The translations under genes were made by a program, and so were the position numbers. The notes under the pieces are model-generated. The model did no database searches and was not told the origin of the DNA. It was given only the letters and a program-made list of their open reading frames with translations. A stretch of 64,000 bases of DNA, taken from NCBI GenBank assembly GCA_013397845.1, contig VZTG01003235.1, positions 222,274 through 286,273 of the forward strand, in the 5' to 3' direction. Below, in pieces: positions 49,015 to 61,535 of this stretch. This DNA is from Melanocharis versteri (taxonomy: Eukaryota; Chordata; Aves; Passeriformes; Melanocharitidae). Within the stretch, counting starts at the first letter, position 1, and the number at the start of each line of letters is the position of its first letter.

Positions 49015-49150
49015 TCTTGTCAAATGACAGATTTGATTCTCCATGGCAACCACAAATCAAGGTGCTAGTCTGAATTAAAGCTTCTCTTAAAAGGCGTCTT
49101 TATGTTTATAAAATGAATTTAAATTAAATGGGTATTAGGTACAGTTTTTT
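49015..49150. promoter_or_regulatory. Candidate conserved noncoding block with RFX half-site
   Basis: CCATGGCAAC (49041-49050) is the conserved half of the RFX X-box. It is followed within 100 bases by TTTATGTTTATAAAATG (forkhead-like TGTTTA) and AAATTAAATGGG. The DNA is unique and AT-rich. Confidence 0.3.
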
Positions 49151-52100
49151 ACCTCCATTTATTTATTGACTAAGGAGCTCTGTACTGCGTGGAGCATATT
49201 TGCATTTTAAGGAAAGACAACATATTGTACTGGCAGATGCACAAACAAAGCAAGTTACAAGGTCATGCTACATATACTAGTTTACAGTACTATGAATGGT
49301 ATACAGATGGACAGCAAGCAGTTAAGAGGTACTTAAATACTGGAAAAAGCACAAAAATTACCTAGAGAGTAACAGATGAAGGAAATCTCTCCTCATTTCA
49401 TAACACTGCTTTCTTCCACACACAGTTAATAGAGAGTCATGTAATTGTCACAAACAGAATGCCAAAAGGGAAAAAAAAAATGTAAAAAATCAGATGCTTC
49501 CTCCTGTGCCCTTATGCAATCTTACTATAGAGCATGATACGCTCTTACAAATGGTTGTTACCATGACTTTCAAATACCCGAATTTATCCCAGATTTCTAA
49601 CTTCAACTGCTCTAAAAATTCACTTTCTTGAGGTCACAACACATCTGAATTTCTTTATTCAGAAGATGAGTCAGTGGAGCCTCCTAGTTCCACAATTAAC
49701 CTCCCTTATTACCTCTTTTTTTTTAAAAAAACCTGAAACCCAGGGAACCTAAATTGCACTGTAATACTCTCCGCATTCCATTTCCCCAAAGAAATGGGAA
49801 AATCTTTGCACAGACATTAGACTTAAATTTTTAACATATAGGTAAAATCAAATATGTATTTTTACACGCAAGGAAGTAAATACTTTCAAAAATGTAGAGA
49901 GCATTATTAAAGAAAATCAAAATACTGCAGGTTTGTCAGCCAATTCTCTCTGCTACCAGAGTCAAGTGGCTCCATATTCACTGCCCTTGTAAGCTCTGCC
50001 AAATTTGATTTTAAGCTTCCTGAAGTTAAAGAAGGTTTATACAGTATTAACACCAGATCTTCTCTCACATTTCTCAAGTTATTACACAGCCTTTTATCCA
50101 AAATCACAATTTTAAGCGGCGCAGGAAGGCTTCAGTTCAGCTTCACAGGCAGAGATGGACAGAGGATGTCTTCATCCCGCCGCCGGGCTTTCTGCTCCGC
50201 TTCACCGCTGATTCTTCCAGAGAAGGTGCAATAAAAGGGAGCCAGAAACTCAGAAAATCTCATTACACCCCGGCTCTGTGCAGGATCTGGCCCCTGCACC
50301 CAGCAGCTTGGGGACAGCCCCCACCTTGCTGCTGTGGAGCAGCTCAGACGCAGATTTTAGGGTGCCAAGCATGGACCCATTCCCTGAATTATTGGCACCT
50401 GTATGTAACCCAGAAATGTCCCAATCTCATATTGACAGCTTTTCAACCCAAATATCCCATCTTAGGAATTAGGGGGGAAAAACAGCCAGGCTTCTCTGAA
50501 CCAGTGCGTAAACATTGGCTACATAAAAATCAAAGGACACTTTGCTAATGTACTACTGTATAAGTAACAGCCTCATTAAAATATGACTAATCTGTAGCAG
50601 AAATGTGCATTTTATGGGGTAAGCAATTGAATTTCTTACATTTTTATAGTGAGAAAAGAAAAAGAAAACGAGTCTACCTATTTCACTCATACTGTAACCT
50701 GATCACAATGTTTATTCATGCCCATCACAGCGCTATATAAATTAAGTCCCAAGAAAGGGTTTGAGAAAATAAAATATGGTTAACTTCAAACAACACCTCC
50801 AGCTCAACTCCTGAAAATCCTTGGCACTTCTTGCTACGCACTTCTGGACATTCTTGAGGTTAAGAGCCCGTCTCCTCGAGGTCTAAATACTGAACTTTTA
50901 GGGAAAATTCCCCAAATTACCACCATGCACAGGGATAACTGCACATGGAACATATCCTCCAGGCTGTCACACAAGCTGGATGCTGTGTGGTAGGTACTGG
51001 GAGTTAATCAAGGGGATGGAGAGTGACATCCACTCCTCGTGCTTAGGTCTTCTCTCCATCAGCAGCATCAAGGTGAAGCAAACCTGGTTAACGTTGCTGG
51101 TCTGCTGTGCCTCTGCAGAAAACTGGGTGGTTTTCTGGGCCCCTAGAGCTAGCTGATAGCATGGGCTTGCTGAATGAGCTCTGAGCCCTGCAGCTGCTAA
51201 AACTGTTGTTCAAACTGTATTTCAGAAATGGGCAACCACAGAGCCTTGTGCCATGGTGTCGTTTGGGACATGCTGCAGCCAAACCAGCTGCAGTTCTCCA
51301 CTTCAGCTCCAAGCGTTCCAAAAGTAAACATGGCACAGGCAGAGAAACCTTGGAAGTGCACGAATCCGGGGGTCTTAATCTTTGGGGGGGGTCGTGGTAA
51401 TGCTGGGGCTGCAATGAACCACTCAAAAACTGTCATGTTTTCCAGCATGGAGTAACTCCAGATACAAACATGGATTTGTTGCAGCAGCGATGCAAAAGAA
51501 GACAGCTTGGCTTAAGTGCAGTAGATAAAGATTGGGCTTTTTTTCTCTTCAAAGTCTCAGCCACTTGGTTAGTGGAAATACAGGGCTTTGATTAGCCAAC
51601 ACCTAAAATTTAAAGAAGGGCGATGCTGTTAAGTCTTCTCTGTGCACTCCATGGGCATTTCTGAGGTGGCTTTTGGCAATTACATGAAATCCTCTCCTTA
51701 ATTGTTGTGAAGCAGCACAGCTCACCTTTTGTATTATTTCTAATGCATGGCATTTCATTTTATTGAGCATGAGCTCAGAGCTGGCGATAGTCATAAATTT
51801 TACTACTTTAATAGTATATGTTATCTGACATTTCCTAACACCAAGCTTCGGGGTTTGAGACTGACCAGTCTTGACAGAGATGGATACTTAGCATAAGAGT
51901 TATAAAGGGAACAGCAGAGGCTTCAGTGATATTTTAAGCAGGGAAACTATGCAACGTACTTTACAAAGTGAAAAGACAACCAGGAAAATCTTTGGTTGGT
52001 AATCATAGTCAGGAAATGCCAGCAAATGTTTTGAGATGCAAGCTGAAAATGGGAAAGATGTTTAAAGCCAGCTTTGCTACCTTTAGCAGTGAACTATAAA

Positions 52101-54075
52101 GCTAATCACATATATTTTTGGGGTCCTTAACGTGGACCAGATGGAACTACACTGCACATAAATAAAAAACATTCTCTGGCTTGTGGGCTGGTTTGAATTT
52201 TATTTCATTGGATAAATGTGGAAGACAAAGTCACCAAGTAGGTTTTAGTCTGAGTAAACCGTGAAGCAATTAACAGAGTTCCAAAATGCATTTTCATCCA
52301 TCAGAATCCCTACTGCCTTCTAGTTTTCACATGGAAGTTATTTCAAATCAACCTGAGGCCTCACCACATCCACACCAACTAGGTTTGAGCAAATTCAGGT
52401 GCAGCACCTGCTCCTGAGCTCCTGGTTCCATCTTGGGAGGTTCCAGCTACATCCTACTGAATCCTAAAAAAAATAAAATCATTCTTCTCATCAGTTACTT
52501 TGTTAGAAATAATACTAATTAATTTGGGGAAATTTGATAACAAGCTGTGGAAATACTTGATGCAAACCTGCAAGGTAAATAAACTGAGGAGAATAATCTC
52601 CAATCTCTTTTTAAGTTATAAAATTATTTACTTGTTCTGATCTGAGCAACCATAAAAGAATACCTCTCCCAGGCTCCAGGCATTGTTACCATCAATTAAC
52701 TAACAATACCATAAACAATAAAAGTATTACAAAAACAGCAGCACATCCACACCTACACATTAGCACCAGTCAGCAAAAACCCCAACAAAAAACTACAAAC
52801 AACACTTCCTACTCCTTAATTCCCAAAGGAAACTCCACCCCAGCTGCCGCAATCAAAAATACAGACTTAACAAAGCGCCTGCAAGGTTAAGTGGCAATTT
52901 TAGGTGTTACTTGGAACAGAAGTAAAACAATTTCAGACACAAGGGTGAGTGTAAGCTGAGAACTCCTCGAATACAGACTTCTCCCTAAATGTCAATTTCT
53001 TGTGGAGAATGTGTTCTCAGCTTCAGGATGCTGAAAGGTGAATGGGTCTAGATGAAAAAAAGAAAAGAAAAAATCCAACTAGACCATGCATCACCGACTG
53101 ATCCCAGAAGCAGCAGAGCTTCCTTGCAGCAGCACAGATATTTTCGGGAGAGGGCTGTACGACCACTGCTCCATCACACATTGGAAGGGGAGGGACAGCA
53201 GGAAAAAGGGATTCCAGCCTGCTTCCTCCCTGCCTCTTCTCCCTCCTGCAAGTCCACACTTGCCTCTTCCCACTGGTTTCTCAACTGTGTTCTCAGATTT
53301 CTGTGGGTCAACACAGCACTGCCTTGGCGCCCATACAACGCCTGTGAAATCCAGGGAGTCATGCAAATGCACCTGAATATGTAACATCTTCCTTCCTGAT
53401 TCATTATGAATAGGCAGGAGCCATTTTAACCAGGATGGTGAACACCTCCATTCTTCACTTTGGAAAGCAGTCCTTTTAAAAAAAAATCACCCTGACTTCG
53501 TGTTGCTCCTCAGCTCTCCCACGGATGGTCCAAAGGTCCCTAAGCACACACAGACCATCACTGCAGGCAGTCACTGCTCCTGCCCTGGAGTCAGGCAGGC
53601 ACTGAAAGGGGACAGTGCCAGCAACCTGCAGAAATGCAGGCTGAGATGAATTATGAAAATACATCATGCATCTGGAAAATGGTGTTTTAAAGTACAGCAT
53701 AGCTGTTCAGCTGACAGCAACCAGGCCCTCACCTGGTAGATCTCCTCCTGAGTATCTTCCCTCTGTAAAGTTAATACTCTTTACCCCCAGAAAAACATTA
53801 CGGAAAAATTCAACTGTCCCCTGGGAATTAAGGTACATTGTTACCATAAGAGAATCAATTCAGTCTTTAAAACTGTGATATACAAGGATTTTCATCCTGT
53901 TTTAAGTCCAAGTTTCAACACAAACTGAGCTTTGAACCCCTCAGGATTTCTTTCCAAGAGCAAGTGATCCAGGGGAGGATCTCCTTCAACATATATGCAA
54001 TAACAAAGTAAAAAGTACTGGCTGTGACAGAGGAGGGTGATTTATGAAACATAAGTGTGGGAAATAATTATTTAC
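49151..54075. other. Long noncoding stretch, no gene seen
   Basis: No CR1 copy, no named repeat, no frame longer than 112 codons. A modest CpG cluster lies at 50115-50275. Overlapping frames on both strands at 51088-51455 and 53020-53404 are unrecognised. Much of 51780-52100 and 52500-52760 is AT-rich unique sequence. Confidence 0.5.
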
Positions 54076-54141
54076 CTTCATAACAAGCAGTTTCTTCTTG
54101 GGTTTTTCGCCATAACTGTAACTTTCTCCCCACAGCAACTT
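54076..54141 (-). other. Splice-bracketed 66-nt open segment
   Basis: On the minus strand, a weak to moderate acceptor (CATCTTTTAAG) and a good donor (AAG|GTAAAT) bracket 66 bases, a multiple of three. One frame begins KLLWGESYSYGEKPKKKLLV and is lysine-rich; another begins VAVGRKLQLWRKTQEETACY. Neither is recognised. A strong plus-strand acceptor (TTTCTCCCCACAG ending 54135) overlaps, so the element could equally be read on the other strand. Exon status is speculative. Confidence 0.18.
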
Positions 54142-57100
54142 CTTAAAAGATGTTTGTCAACTTCTGTCATTCACAGATACACAACAAAGAAAAATGTATA
54201 TCTCTCTAATGAGATGCACAGCCAAGGACGGTTGTCAGCATCATAGCACCGCTGTTGTGACATGTATTTCATTTTATTCAATACATAACGGGGAAGCTGT
54301 TAAACCCAGCAGTCCAAGCAACGTCCAAATAAGCATTAATAATGCGGTGAATAACTGATCATCCCTAGATGGTTTTCAGCAAGATAAAAGGGTTTTCCCT
54401 CCCCCTTTTAAAAATATCCTCGGAGTTGGAAAACAAAGAGGCAGAAGTTAAGACTGTTGCCTGCTGCCTCCCACAACGGGCACACATCTGCAAGTGCCAG
54501 CCTGCTCGCGGCTGAGCCCGTCCTCGTGCGCCGCGGATTTCAGCACTGCACCAGGAGATTGCAGCAGCACAGCAGGTGGAGCGGGGGGCTAAAGGAGAAG
54601 CAATTAACGTGGATCGTGGTTCCCATTTTTCAAGGTAGATGGCAAATTCGGTTTCACAGACATGTACAAATTTGTGTACAAAACCCGCTGCATAATACGA
54701 GGACATCTGTGTTTACCAAAGTAATCATTATTGTTTAATGCGTATTTTTTAGACCATTTAACAAATAACTTTAGCTCTGATGAACATGGTGATTTTCATG
54801 ATAGACTTAAAAGGAAAAAAAAAAGTTCAGAAGAAATGTGGAGCTGCTAACATGTGCTAAGTATTAGGACAAGAACCACAGATTAAGGGCACTGCTTTGA
54901 CCTCACGTATTCTCACCCCCTGCACGCTCAGCCAGCACGGTCCAACAGGGAATTGTGGTTTGCTGCCTTGCATCAGAACCTGAAGTCATCCTTGTGCTGC
55001 CTCCTGCCCCAAACTTTGTGGACACACGCAGCGAGGGCGGGCAGCACCCCGTCAAACACGACAAGAAACCACAGAACGAAAACTCCACCGTTTTGGGACC
55101 GACCCCACAGCCAGGGCTGCACCCACCCACAGCCCCCCAGAGCTCAGTGCAATGGACAGGCAGGTCTTCAAACCAACCCCACCGCCCTCACAGCCACGGG
55201 GAGGGGAGATTCCCATCCCTATCCCTGCTTTACAACTGAACACCACCACCTCTGCCTCCCCGGTTGTGGGATCGAGCCAGAGGGAACAACATTCCCGACC
55301 CTCGGGGGCTCCAAGGGGAGCTGGAGGCAGGCAGGGCTGACAGGCAGGGCTGGGGGAGCTCGGGGGAGGAGTGAGCCCAGCCGAGACCCCGCTGCATGTT
55401 CAGTGATTATAAGATTAGTGTGTTTTTATTTAAAGTATTATCCGTTAACATCCCGTATTACAAAAGTAGCACAACAGTATCGACAGACTGTCAATATTAA
55501 TAGGAGTGTCTAATGTTTTATCAATACTAATTTAATTTCTGTTATCTGCAGGCTGCAGGGCCTTTCTGAAGAAACAGAGGAACAAGAATGAGAAAGCCAA
55601 AGCAGTGACATAACAGGAAAACGAGCCATTCCTTCAGCTTCTCGATCATTCAGTGGCACCCTGCTGTTAACAGAGTTATCCTTGCTGCTTCTTTTGAGTA
55701 AAAACACCACGAACAAAACCCACTGAGGTGTTTTTCTTCCAACATCATCAGAACCTCCACAACTCTCTTTTTCTTTTTGGCCAGAAACCATCTATGCAGA
55801 ACAGAATTTTTCCTAACTACGTGCACCTAAAATCTGTAAAATAAATGTGTCAGACAACAGCAATTACAGGTTGGATGAATAACTCACCCTTACAACACAG
55901 AGCTGATTCACAAAGGAGAATTTCTAGACCAGTGAATGACCCAGTCTCATACAGACTTTAAAGGGCCACATGGAAGATGCATCTTTTTCATTTTACAGGC
56001 AAAACGTGTATTTTTAGGATAAAACTTCTCAAGGACTTGTATTTTAATGAGGTTCAAATAACTATCCCTAGGAGTCCAGGGCAAGGAGATGTGTTGGCAA
56101 GTCTGCCCGAGGTGGTAGGTGCTGTGAGGGGTAAGAATCCCTGCTCCTTCCAGGGAGATGCTCAGCCAGACCCAGATCACAGCCCCACCCCTGCACTTCC
56201 CATCACTACTAACGCACTTTAAAAGAGAGAGGAAGACAGGTCCACAATGACAAAATGTCAAACTGAACAAAGCAATTGAGCTAATCATGTAAACATTCAT
56301 TATTACTAATATTAAAATATCCTGTTTTGCATTTTCTTTTTGTGACAGAATGAACAGCATCTAAGGACTCAGAATTATCATCCAGAACTGAGTAAAAGAG
56401 GAAACTGTCTAAAATGAAGGCACAGTACGAAAGAAGAATTTTTCTCTTGCTTTAGCACATGAATGATCCCAACTGTACCTGCTACAAAGCATTAAGTGGG
56501 AATGCAGGGGAAAATATTCTTCTCCTTAAATATATTTCAAATAGGTGATTTATGGTTTTCAAACTGTGAAGGAGAGAAGTGGAAAAGAAGGTATTGGGGT
56601 AGGAAATTGGCTTACCTCATGATACTCCACGATGTGTGAGCAGTTCCCACAAATGGGTGAATCCTCCTTCCCTCATCAGTGAGGCTGCAGATTTCCTGGT
56701 CCCCCCAACCACCTGGATCTCCCCCGCCCCACCACCAGCCATACCCTGAGGATTTTACATCACTCTGACAAATTTCAAAGAGTAACGATACCCAAAGCCC
56801 CCCTGAGAATACATCCAGAGGGTGCTGAGCATGGGACAGCAACTCCAAGATGCCAGAGATGGGCTGGGTGGGTGACAGACCTCCCCACCATGGTCCCTGA
56901 TGCTGGGCCACAACACCACAAATGGTGGCATCATCCAAGTCCCACATTAGAACAAGATGAAGCCGTGTTTGAAATGGAGATGGGGGAGGAAAATCAACTT
57001 ACGTTGCAGTCAAAATGCTGACTTTTCTCCCCTAGCCTGTGTCCTCTCAAGTTCTCCTCGAAATTTCCACACAAAATTCTGCCTTCAAACAGATCTTTGC

Positions 57101-58543
57101 TGCTACCCATGCCCCCTGCAGTCCCATAGATTAACATCAGCCAGTGGATGTGAGGAAGCCACGTCTGCCAGACTGTTTCCCAGAACCACAGAAAAAAAGG
57201 AAGAAGGCAGAAAACAAGAGAAAACAATCTGTGGCCTCTGAAAACCAGGGGACTGAGCTGCTCAACAAATCACTTCCAGGCAGTCAGGGAGGGAGTCAGA
57301 AAAGTATCTTTGAAAGAAAAAAGAACCAGTGAGGAAGGAACAAGCAAGCAATGCAAGGGGGGAAGCTGTGCCACAGGGAAACTAATCTAAGGGGAGTCCC
57401 ATAAGTTGGAAAAGGCTAAGAATCAAAATTAGGAGTTACTGGACAAGGTGTAAGAGGGGTAGTTTCCTACCAGGAAATGTGATTTGAACGCCTCATACAC
57501 AGCCCAGCCAAGGACTTCAGAGGAGGCAACAGGAAGAAATTACAAGACACAGTGATGCAGGTTAGCATGTGACTAAGAAGGCAAATTGGAGATGAGCTTC
57601 TGGGTCTAAGCACCCACCAGGGCAGCTTGAGGAATCTGCAGAAGAGAACAGACCTCTCCAGCCTGCCCATGGAGGTTTGCCTTCGTGTTTGAAGGCTCCA
57701 AACCTGGCTGTTTTGGAGCTACACATACAGTAGCAAAAACGTCAGCGGAGCCACGGGTTCCCATCACTAGCTCAAGAAAGGGATCTGCCCTACAGGAATC
57801 CTCCTTGCCAGTTAAATCTCTTACCTCACTCAGCTCTTTCTGCTCACTGCCTCCCTTGTCTTCAACCACCATTTCTGCAGCACTTCTCCCTCTTCTGCCT
57901 CTTCCCAAACCTCCAACCCCCTCTTCTCCCTGCACAGGAGGCAGCTCCGAAGGGAGCAGCAGCAGCCACAGCTCATAACTCGCCTAACGAGTGCCAGCCA
58001 GAAGTGATTTGTAGGCATCAAGTAGATTATTGTTTTTTGAGAGAGTGGAGAAGAAAAAGAGGGGCACAAGCTTAAGGTGTTGTTGATGAATGAAGATGAA
58101 AAGAAGGTTTTAGGGTGAGAAGTGTTTGTCTAGTGTGACCTAAACCGTTCAAACCTCATTTGATAGATGATGGACATTTATTCCCTGCTATGTGTCACTT
58201 CAAAGCCTGAGGTTTATATTAAACAAGAAGTCTTCTCCTTCTAAGTTGTTTGTCAGTTTTTCCCCGGAGTTTATCACACAGCACAATACTTGGAAACCTA
58301 ATCACACTTAGTTTTTTAATAAAGTCGTATGGTCACTAGTAGTACATATTAGAAAATGCATTTTATTGTTTTTCATTATGTAATTGTGTGCTTCGTTGCC
58401 TTTCATCTGTTTCCCCTTGCCGTGGGAGGAGGCATGGCCCAGGAACACCATTTTTCTGGGGATGATGTTCCACGGGCAGAATGAAACCAACACAGCCGTG
58501 CTCCCCAGTGCCACTGCCCTTCCCTCCTCCCCACTCCCCACAG
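54142..58543. other. Noncoding stretch, GC-rich middle
   Basis: CpG-containing patches at 54475-54540 and 54950-55390, the latter giving a 186-codon plus-strand frame with no recognisable protein and overlapping minus-strand frames. A minus-strand frame at 56612-56947 ends exactly at a good donor-like sequence (ATGAG|GTAAGC), but its W/G-rich translation looks non-biological. Nothing is called as a gene. Confidence 0.5.
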
Positions 58544-58589
58544 GCAAGAACCAGGCTCCCAATAAAGCTGAGGTATTTTCTGCTCTGAG
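58544..58589 (+). other. Splice-bracketed 46-nt open segment, strong signals
   Basis: A long pyrimidine tract (CTTCCCTCCTCCCCACTCCC) leads to CACAG at 58543, and GAG|GTAAGG follows at 58590. One frame is open across it (KNQAPNKAEVFSAL plus a split codon); the other two contain stops. The entry and exit phases differ, so skipping would shift the frame. No known family is recognised. It may be a lncRNA exon, a coding exon of a large plus-strand gene, or a pseudoexon. Confidence 0.23.
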
Positions 58590-58955
58590 GTAAGGCAAAT
58601 CCAGCTTTTCCACCCCACAAGGCCCTACCTGGAGAAGCCATCAGCAGCGAATACATAAAAGTAAGCAAGGACATGAGGCCCAGCCGCAGCTTTAATCACA
58701 GAGAAGAGATTTTTGAAGTCTTGCATTCAAGTCACCCCATACTTTCTCCCATGCCCAGACAAGGATGTCTTTTCTCTGGATCTGGGTTTGCAACCTTATG
58801 AGAGTTGATGTTTGGAAAGAAATCGTCTGTATCATGAAATAACTTCTCCCCAAACAGCTAATGGCACTCATTGTTTTGAACAGGGGGGTTCCTCCTTCTA
58901 AAAGACATGATCATTCCATTATAAATGTTTACATTCCTATGCATTAAAAACAAAC
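58590..58955. other. Noncoding stretch, no gene seen
   Basis: Nothing recognised beyond the donor at 58590. Confidence 0.5.
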
Positions 58956-59110
58956 ATATTATGCTAATAAATTACGGAAAAACTGTACTTGATGGGATAC
59001 GTTCCTGTTTAGTATTCACACAAAGAACAGCCGCATTTAACCACAGGGTAAATTTACTCATTTACTGCATCTCTTTCTTTAAATGTGCCCCAAAAGTTGT
59101 TTTCTCAGCC
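58956..59110. promoter_or_regulatory. Candidate conserved noncoding block
   Basis: Unique AT-rich sequence containing TAATAAATTACGG, AACCACAGGG (RUNX-like ACCACA) and TTTACTCATTTACTGC. It keeps isolated CpGs in AT-rich context. Assigned by texture and motifs only. Confidence 0.25.
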
Positions 59111-60974
59111 CTTGTTTCACTAAGATTGCTTTCAATATTGGTTTTTGAGGAGTTCATTTTACTTAGATTCTCTATTAAGAAGAAAACACCATGGATTTAC
59201 TGAAAACATATTTCTCCACCAAAGTGTTGATTCACACAGGAGCAAAAACCATTTCATGCTAGTCCTGGCCCTGAGCAAGGACATCACCTCTTCTCTGTGT
59301 CCTACCCAGAAAAAAAAAGGCCACTGCCTTTGATTTGAGATGCTCAGGTCTACCCCAAATACACAGACCTCATCTTAGTGCCCTTCCTCTCCCCATCAGC
59401 AGCAAATTTCCACTGCAGCCCTGCTAAGCCCTTGAAGACCCCACAATTTGTGCATCCAAGCTCAAAGTCAGAAGTTTGAGTTATGCTCCATCAAGTTGCT
59501 CCATCTCACTACACTTTTAGAGCTTAAAAAAATTACCAGATTCTATTGAATCTCTCTCTACACAGCTGCATCTCTAATGAACCCCCATAAAAGTTAAAAC
59601 TTATATTCGGTAATCATATGCAATTGAAACATCATAAAATGAGAAGTCAAGGAACTGTATGTGGGCTGCAATGACTTGTCTTATTGTATTCATTCCCTTA
59701 ATAAATATATCTTAAAAATAACCTCACAGTCACACATTTGCAATATAATATAAAAATAACACTGGATTCAAATTATTAAACAGGTAATTTAATAGAACAA
59801 GAATCGAAATGTAGGACAGTGTGCAACTTTATGCTATAGGAATAAGATGATTTTAGCCAATGAAACTATTTTTCTTTTTTGCATTATTTCTGCATTTATA
59901 ATACTACAACATCCACATAACCTTGACACTGTAGTCACCTTAGTAACAAACAAGTGTAACATCCACTTATAGTTGAAATCCCAGTAGGGTGTTTGATTCA
60001 AGTAAAACAAAATTGGAGGCCCCTACTCTGCTGCTTTTTTCTTAGTCACATAGACATGGGCTAAAAGGATTTAAAAATAGATATATTTGTACACTATTTC
60101 ATCTACAAAGCAGAACCATTTAATTTTAATTTAATGCTAAATGGAAACAAATATAACACCTTTAAAAGACACGATGCTAAAAAGAGAAGCAAATTATTTA
60201 AGTTCTGGACCAGCACAGCTTGGAAAATTCACACCAAGTAAAGGCCAGATTTAAACCAGTCTTACAGCCAGGAGAATTAGCTGTGCTGGGGACATTGGAC
60301 CAGCAGAACTGCATGGGTAGAGGACACCCTTCACTGTGCCACCACAGCCCAGAACTGATGGGGATGAGTATCCCCACCATGTCGAGCTTCTGCTTTGAAT
60401 AGCTGGTTTCATTTAAATTGGGCTGTTTTGCATGAAAGAAAAAGGGCAAAGGTCCTAGCAGTGCCCAGAAGGGCACATTAATGTCCTTGGTCATTCCTTA
60501 ACAATGGGCAAGACCAGACACTTCAGAGAAAGGTACAAGAAATACCTGAACTGAGAGTTTTCACCTCTGGAAACAGGGCTTGTTGCCTAACCCGTTGTGA
60601 GCTTTGTCCTAAAACAAGAGAATTTATACTCTTCCCAACTTGTAAGATTAAAGAAAACTGCTTCTACTCAAGGTACCTGCAGATGTTTGCAACTATCTAT
60701 AAACTTAAATCCTCTTCACACCTAGTCCTTCATAGCTAGTATTTGCAGTTTTACTGAATGATTATCTGGTTCTGTTTGAGGGGAAAAAACCCAGCCCCAA
60801 CCACCCGAAGCCATCCTCCCCTTTGCTCGTGCTGGCCTGCTCTTTTCACAGCTCCAAAGGCAGGAACTTTGTGCTCCTGCAGAAGCTCCAGCCCATCACC
60901 TCCGGAGCACGGGCACAGCCCAGCCACACATCCCTCCTGTCAAGGGCTGCCATCTGCCAGGGCTCCGTCCCGCC
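59111..60974. other. Noncoding stretch, AT-rich centre
   Basis: 59560-60180 is very AT-rich and unique. 60200-60500 has overlapping unrecognised frames on both strands. GC and CpG content rise from 60780. No gene or named repeat. Confidence 0.5.
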
Positions 60975-61165
60975 CGTCACGCTTTTATTAAGTCCCTGAT
61001 GAGCGTGATTCAATTAACGTCGCCTGAGAAGCCACTCCAGCGCAAATGAGAGGTGACAAGGAGCTGAGACGGGAGCAGGGGGACACAGCGAGGAGCAGCC
61101 AGGCCGGGGGGACACGGCAGAACTGTTACTGCACGTGGCAAAGTGGGGCTGAGCTGCCTGTGTCC
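60975..61165. promoter_or_regulatory. CpG-containing candidate regulatory block
   Basis: CTTTTATTAAGTCCC, GAGCGTGATTCAATTAACG (CAATTAA at 61011-61017) and CCAGCGCAAATGAG are unique words combining homeodomain-type cores with several CpGs. CpG density stays raised to about 61165. It resembles a conserved element within a weak CpG-rich patch. Confidence 0.33.
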
Positions 61166-61522
61166 GAGGCGTGATGGGCAGGGATACAGGCAAGAGAGAG
61201 AGAGAGAATCTGAGGAAGTGAGACTCTTAGAAAGCTCTTCCCACCCGGCCGCTGGAAAGGCAAATCGGAGGCAAAAACATGAGTTTTACCAGGTGGTTCC
61301 GTCATCAAGTGCTTTGCCTGCACATCACCCAGAGCACACCTGACAGCATCACCGTGCTGGGGGCAGGGGGATGCCCACGGGCCCCACGGGGAGATCCGTG
61401 CCCAAAACAGCTGCAGGAGTGGGCTCCTTCTGCCGGTGGAAACAAGGACTCGGCTAAATGTGGTGAGCTACAAGTTTCTGCAACAACATGCAAGTCTCCA
61501 ACATGTGGCCCGTAACGTAGCT

Positions 61523-61535
61523 GTTGCCATGGTAA
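61523..61535 (+). promoter_or_regulatory. RFX X-box-like palindrome
   Basis: GTTGCCATGGTAA matches the first 13 positions of the RFX X-box GTTGCCATGGYAAC, the last base being A instead of C. X-boxes of this form are bound by RFX factors in ciliary and neural genes. No promoter is recognisable beside it, so a distal element is the likely context. Confidence 0.4.

Noticed and set aside
54953..55513. 186-codon plus-strand frame
   Set aside because: It lies in GC-rich DNA with overlapping frames on both strands; the proline/threonine-rich translation matches nothing known to me.
56612..56947. 111-codon minus-strand frame ending at a good donor-like site
   Set aside because: W/G-rich low-complexity translation, no convincing acceptor, no known family.
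57825..57935. Purine-rich minus-strand segment (EMVVEDKGGSEQKELSE) before a GAG|GTAAGAG donor
   Set aside because: The donor is strong but the region upstream is purine-rich, so there is no usable acceptor tract; openness follows from purine bias.
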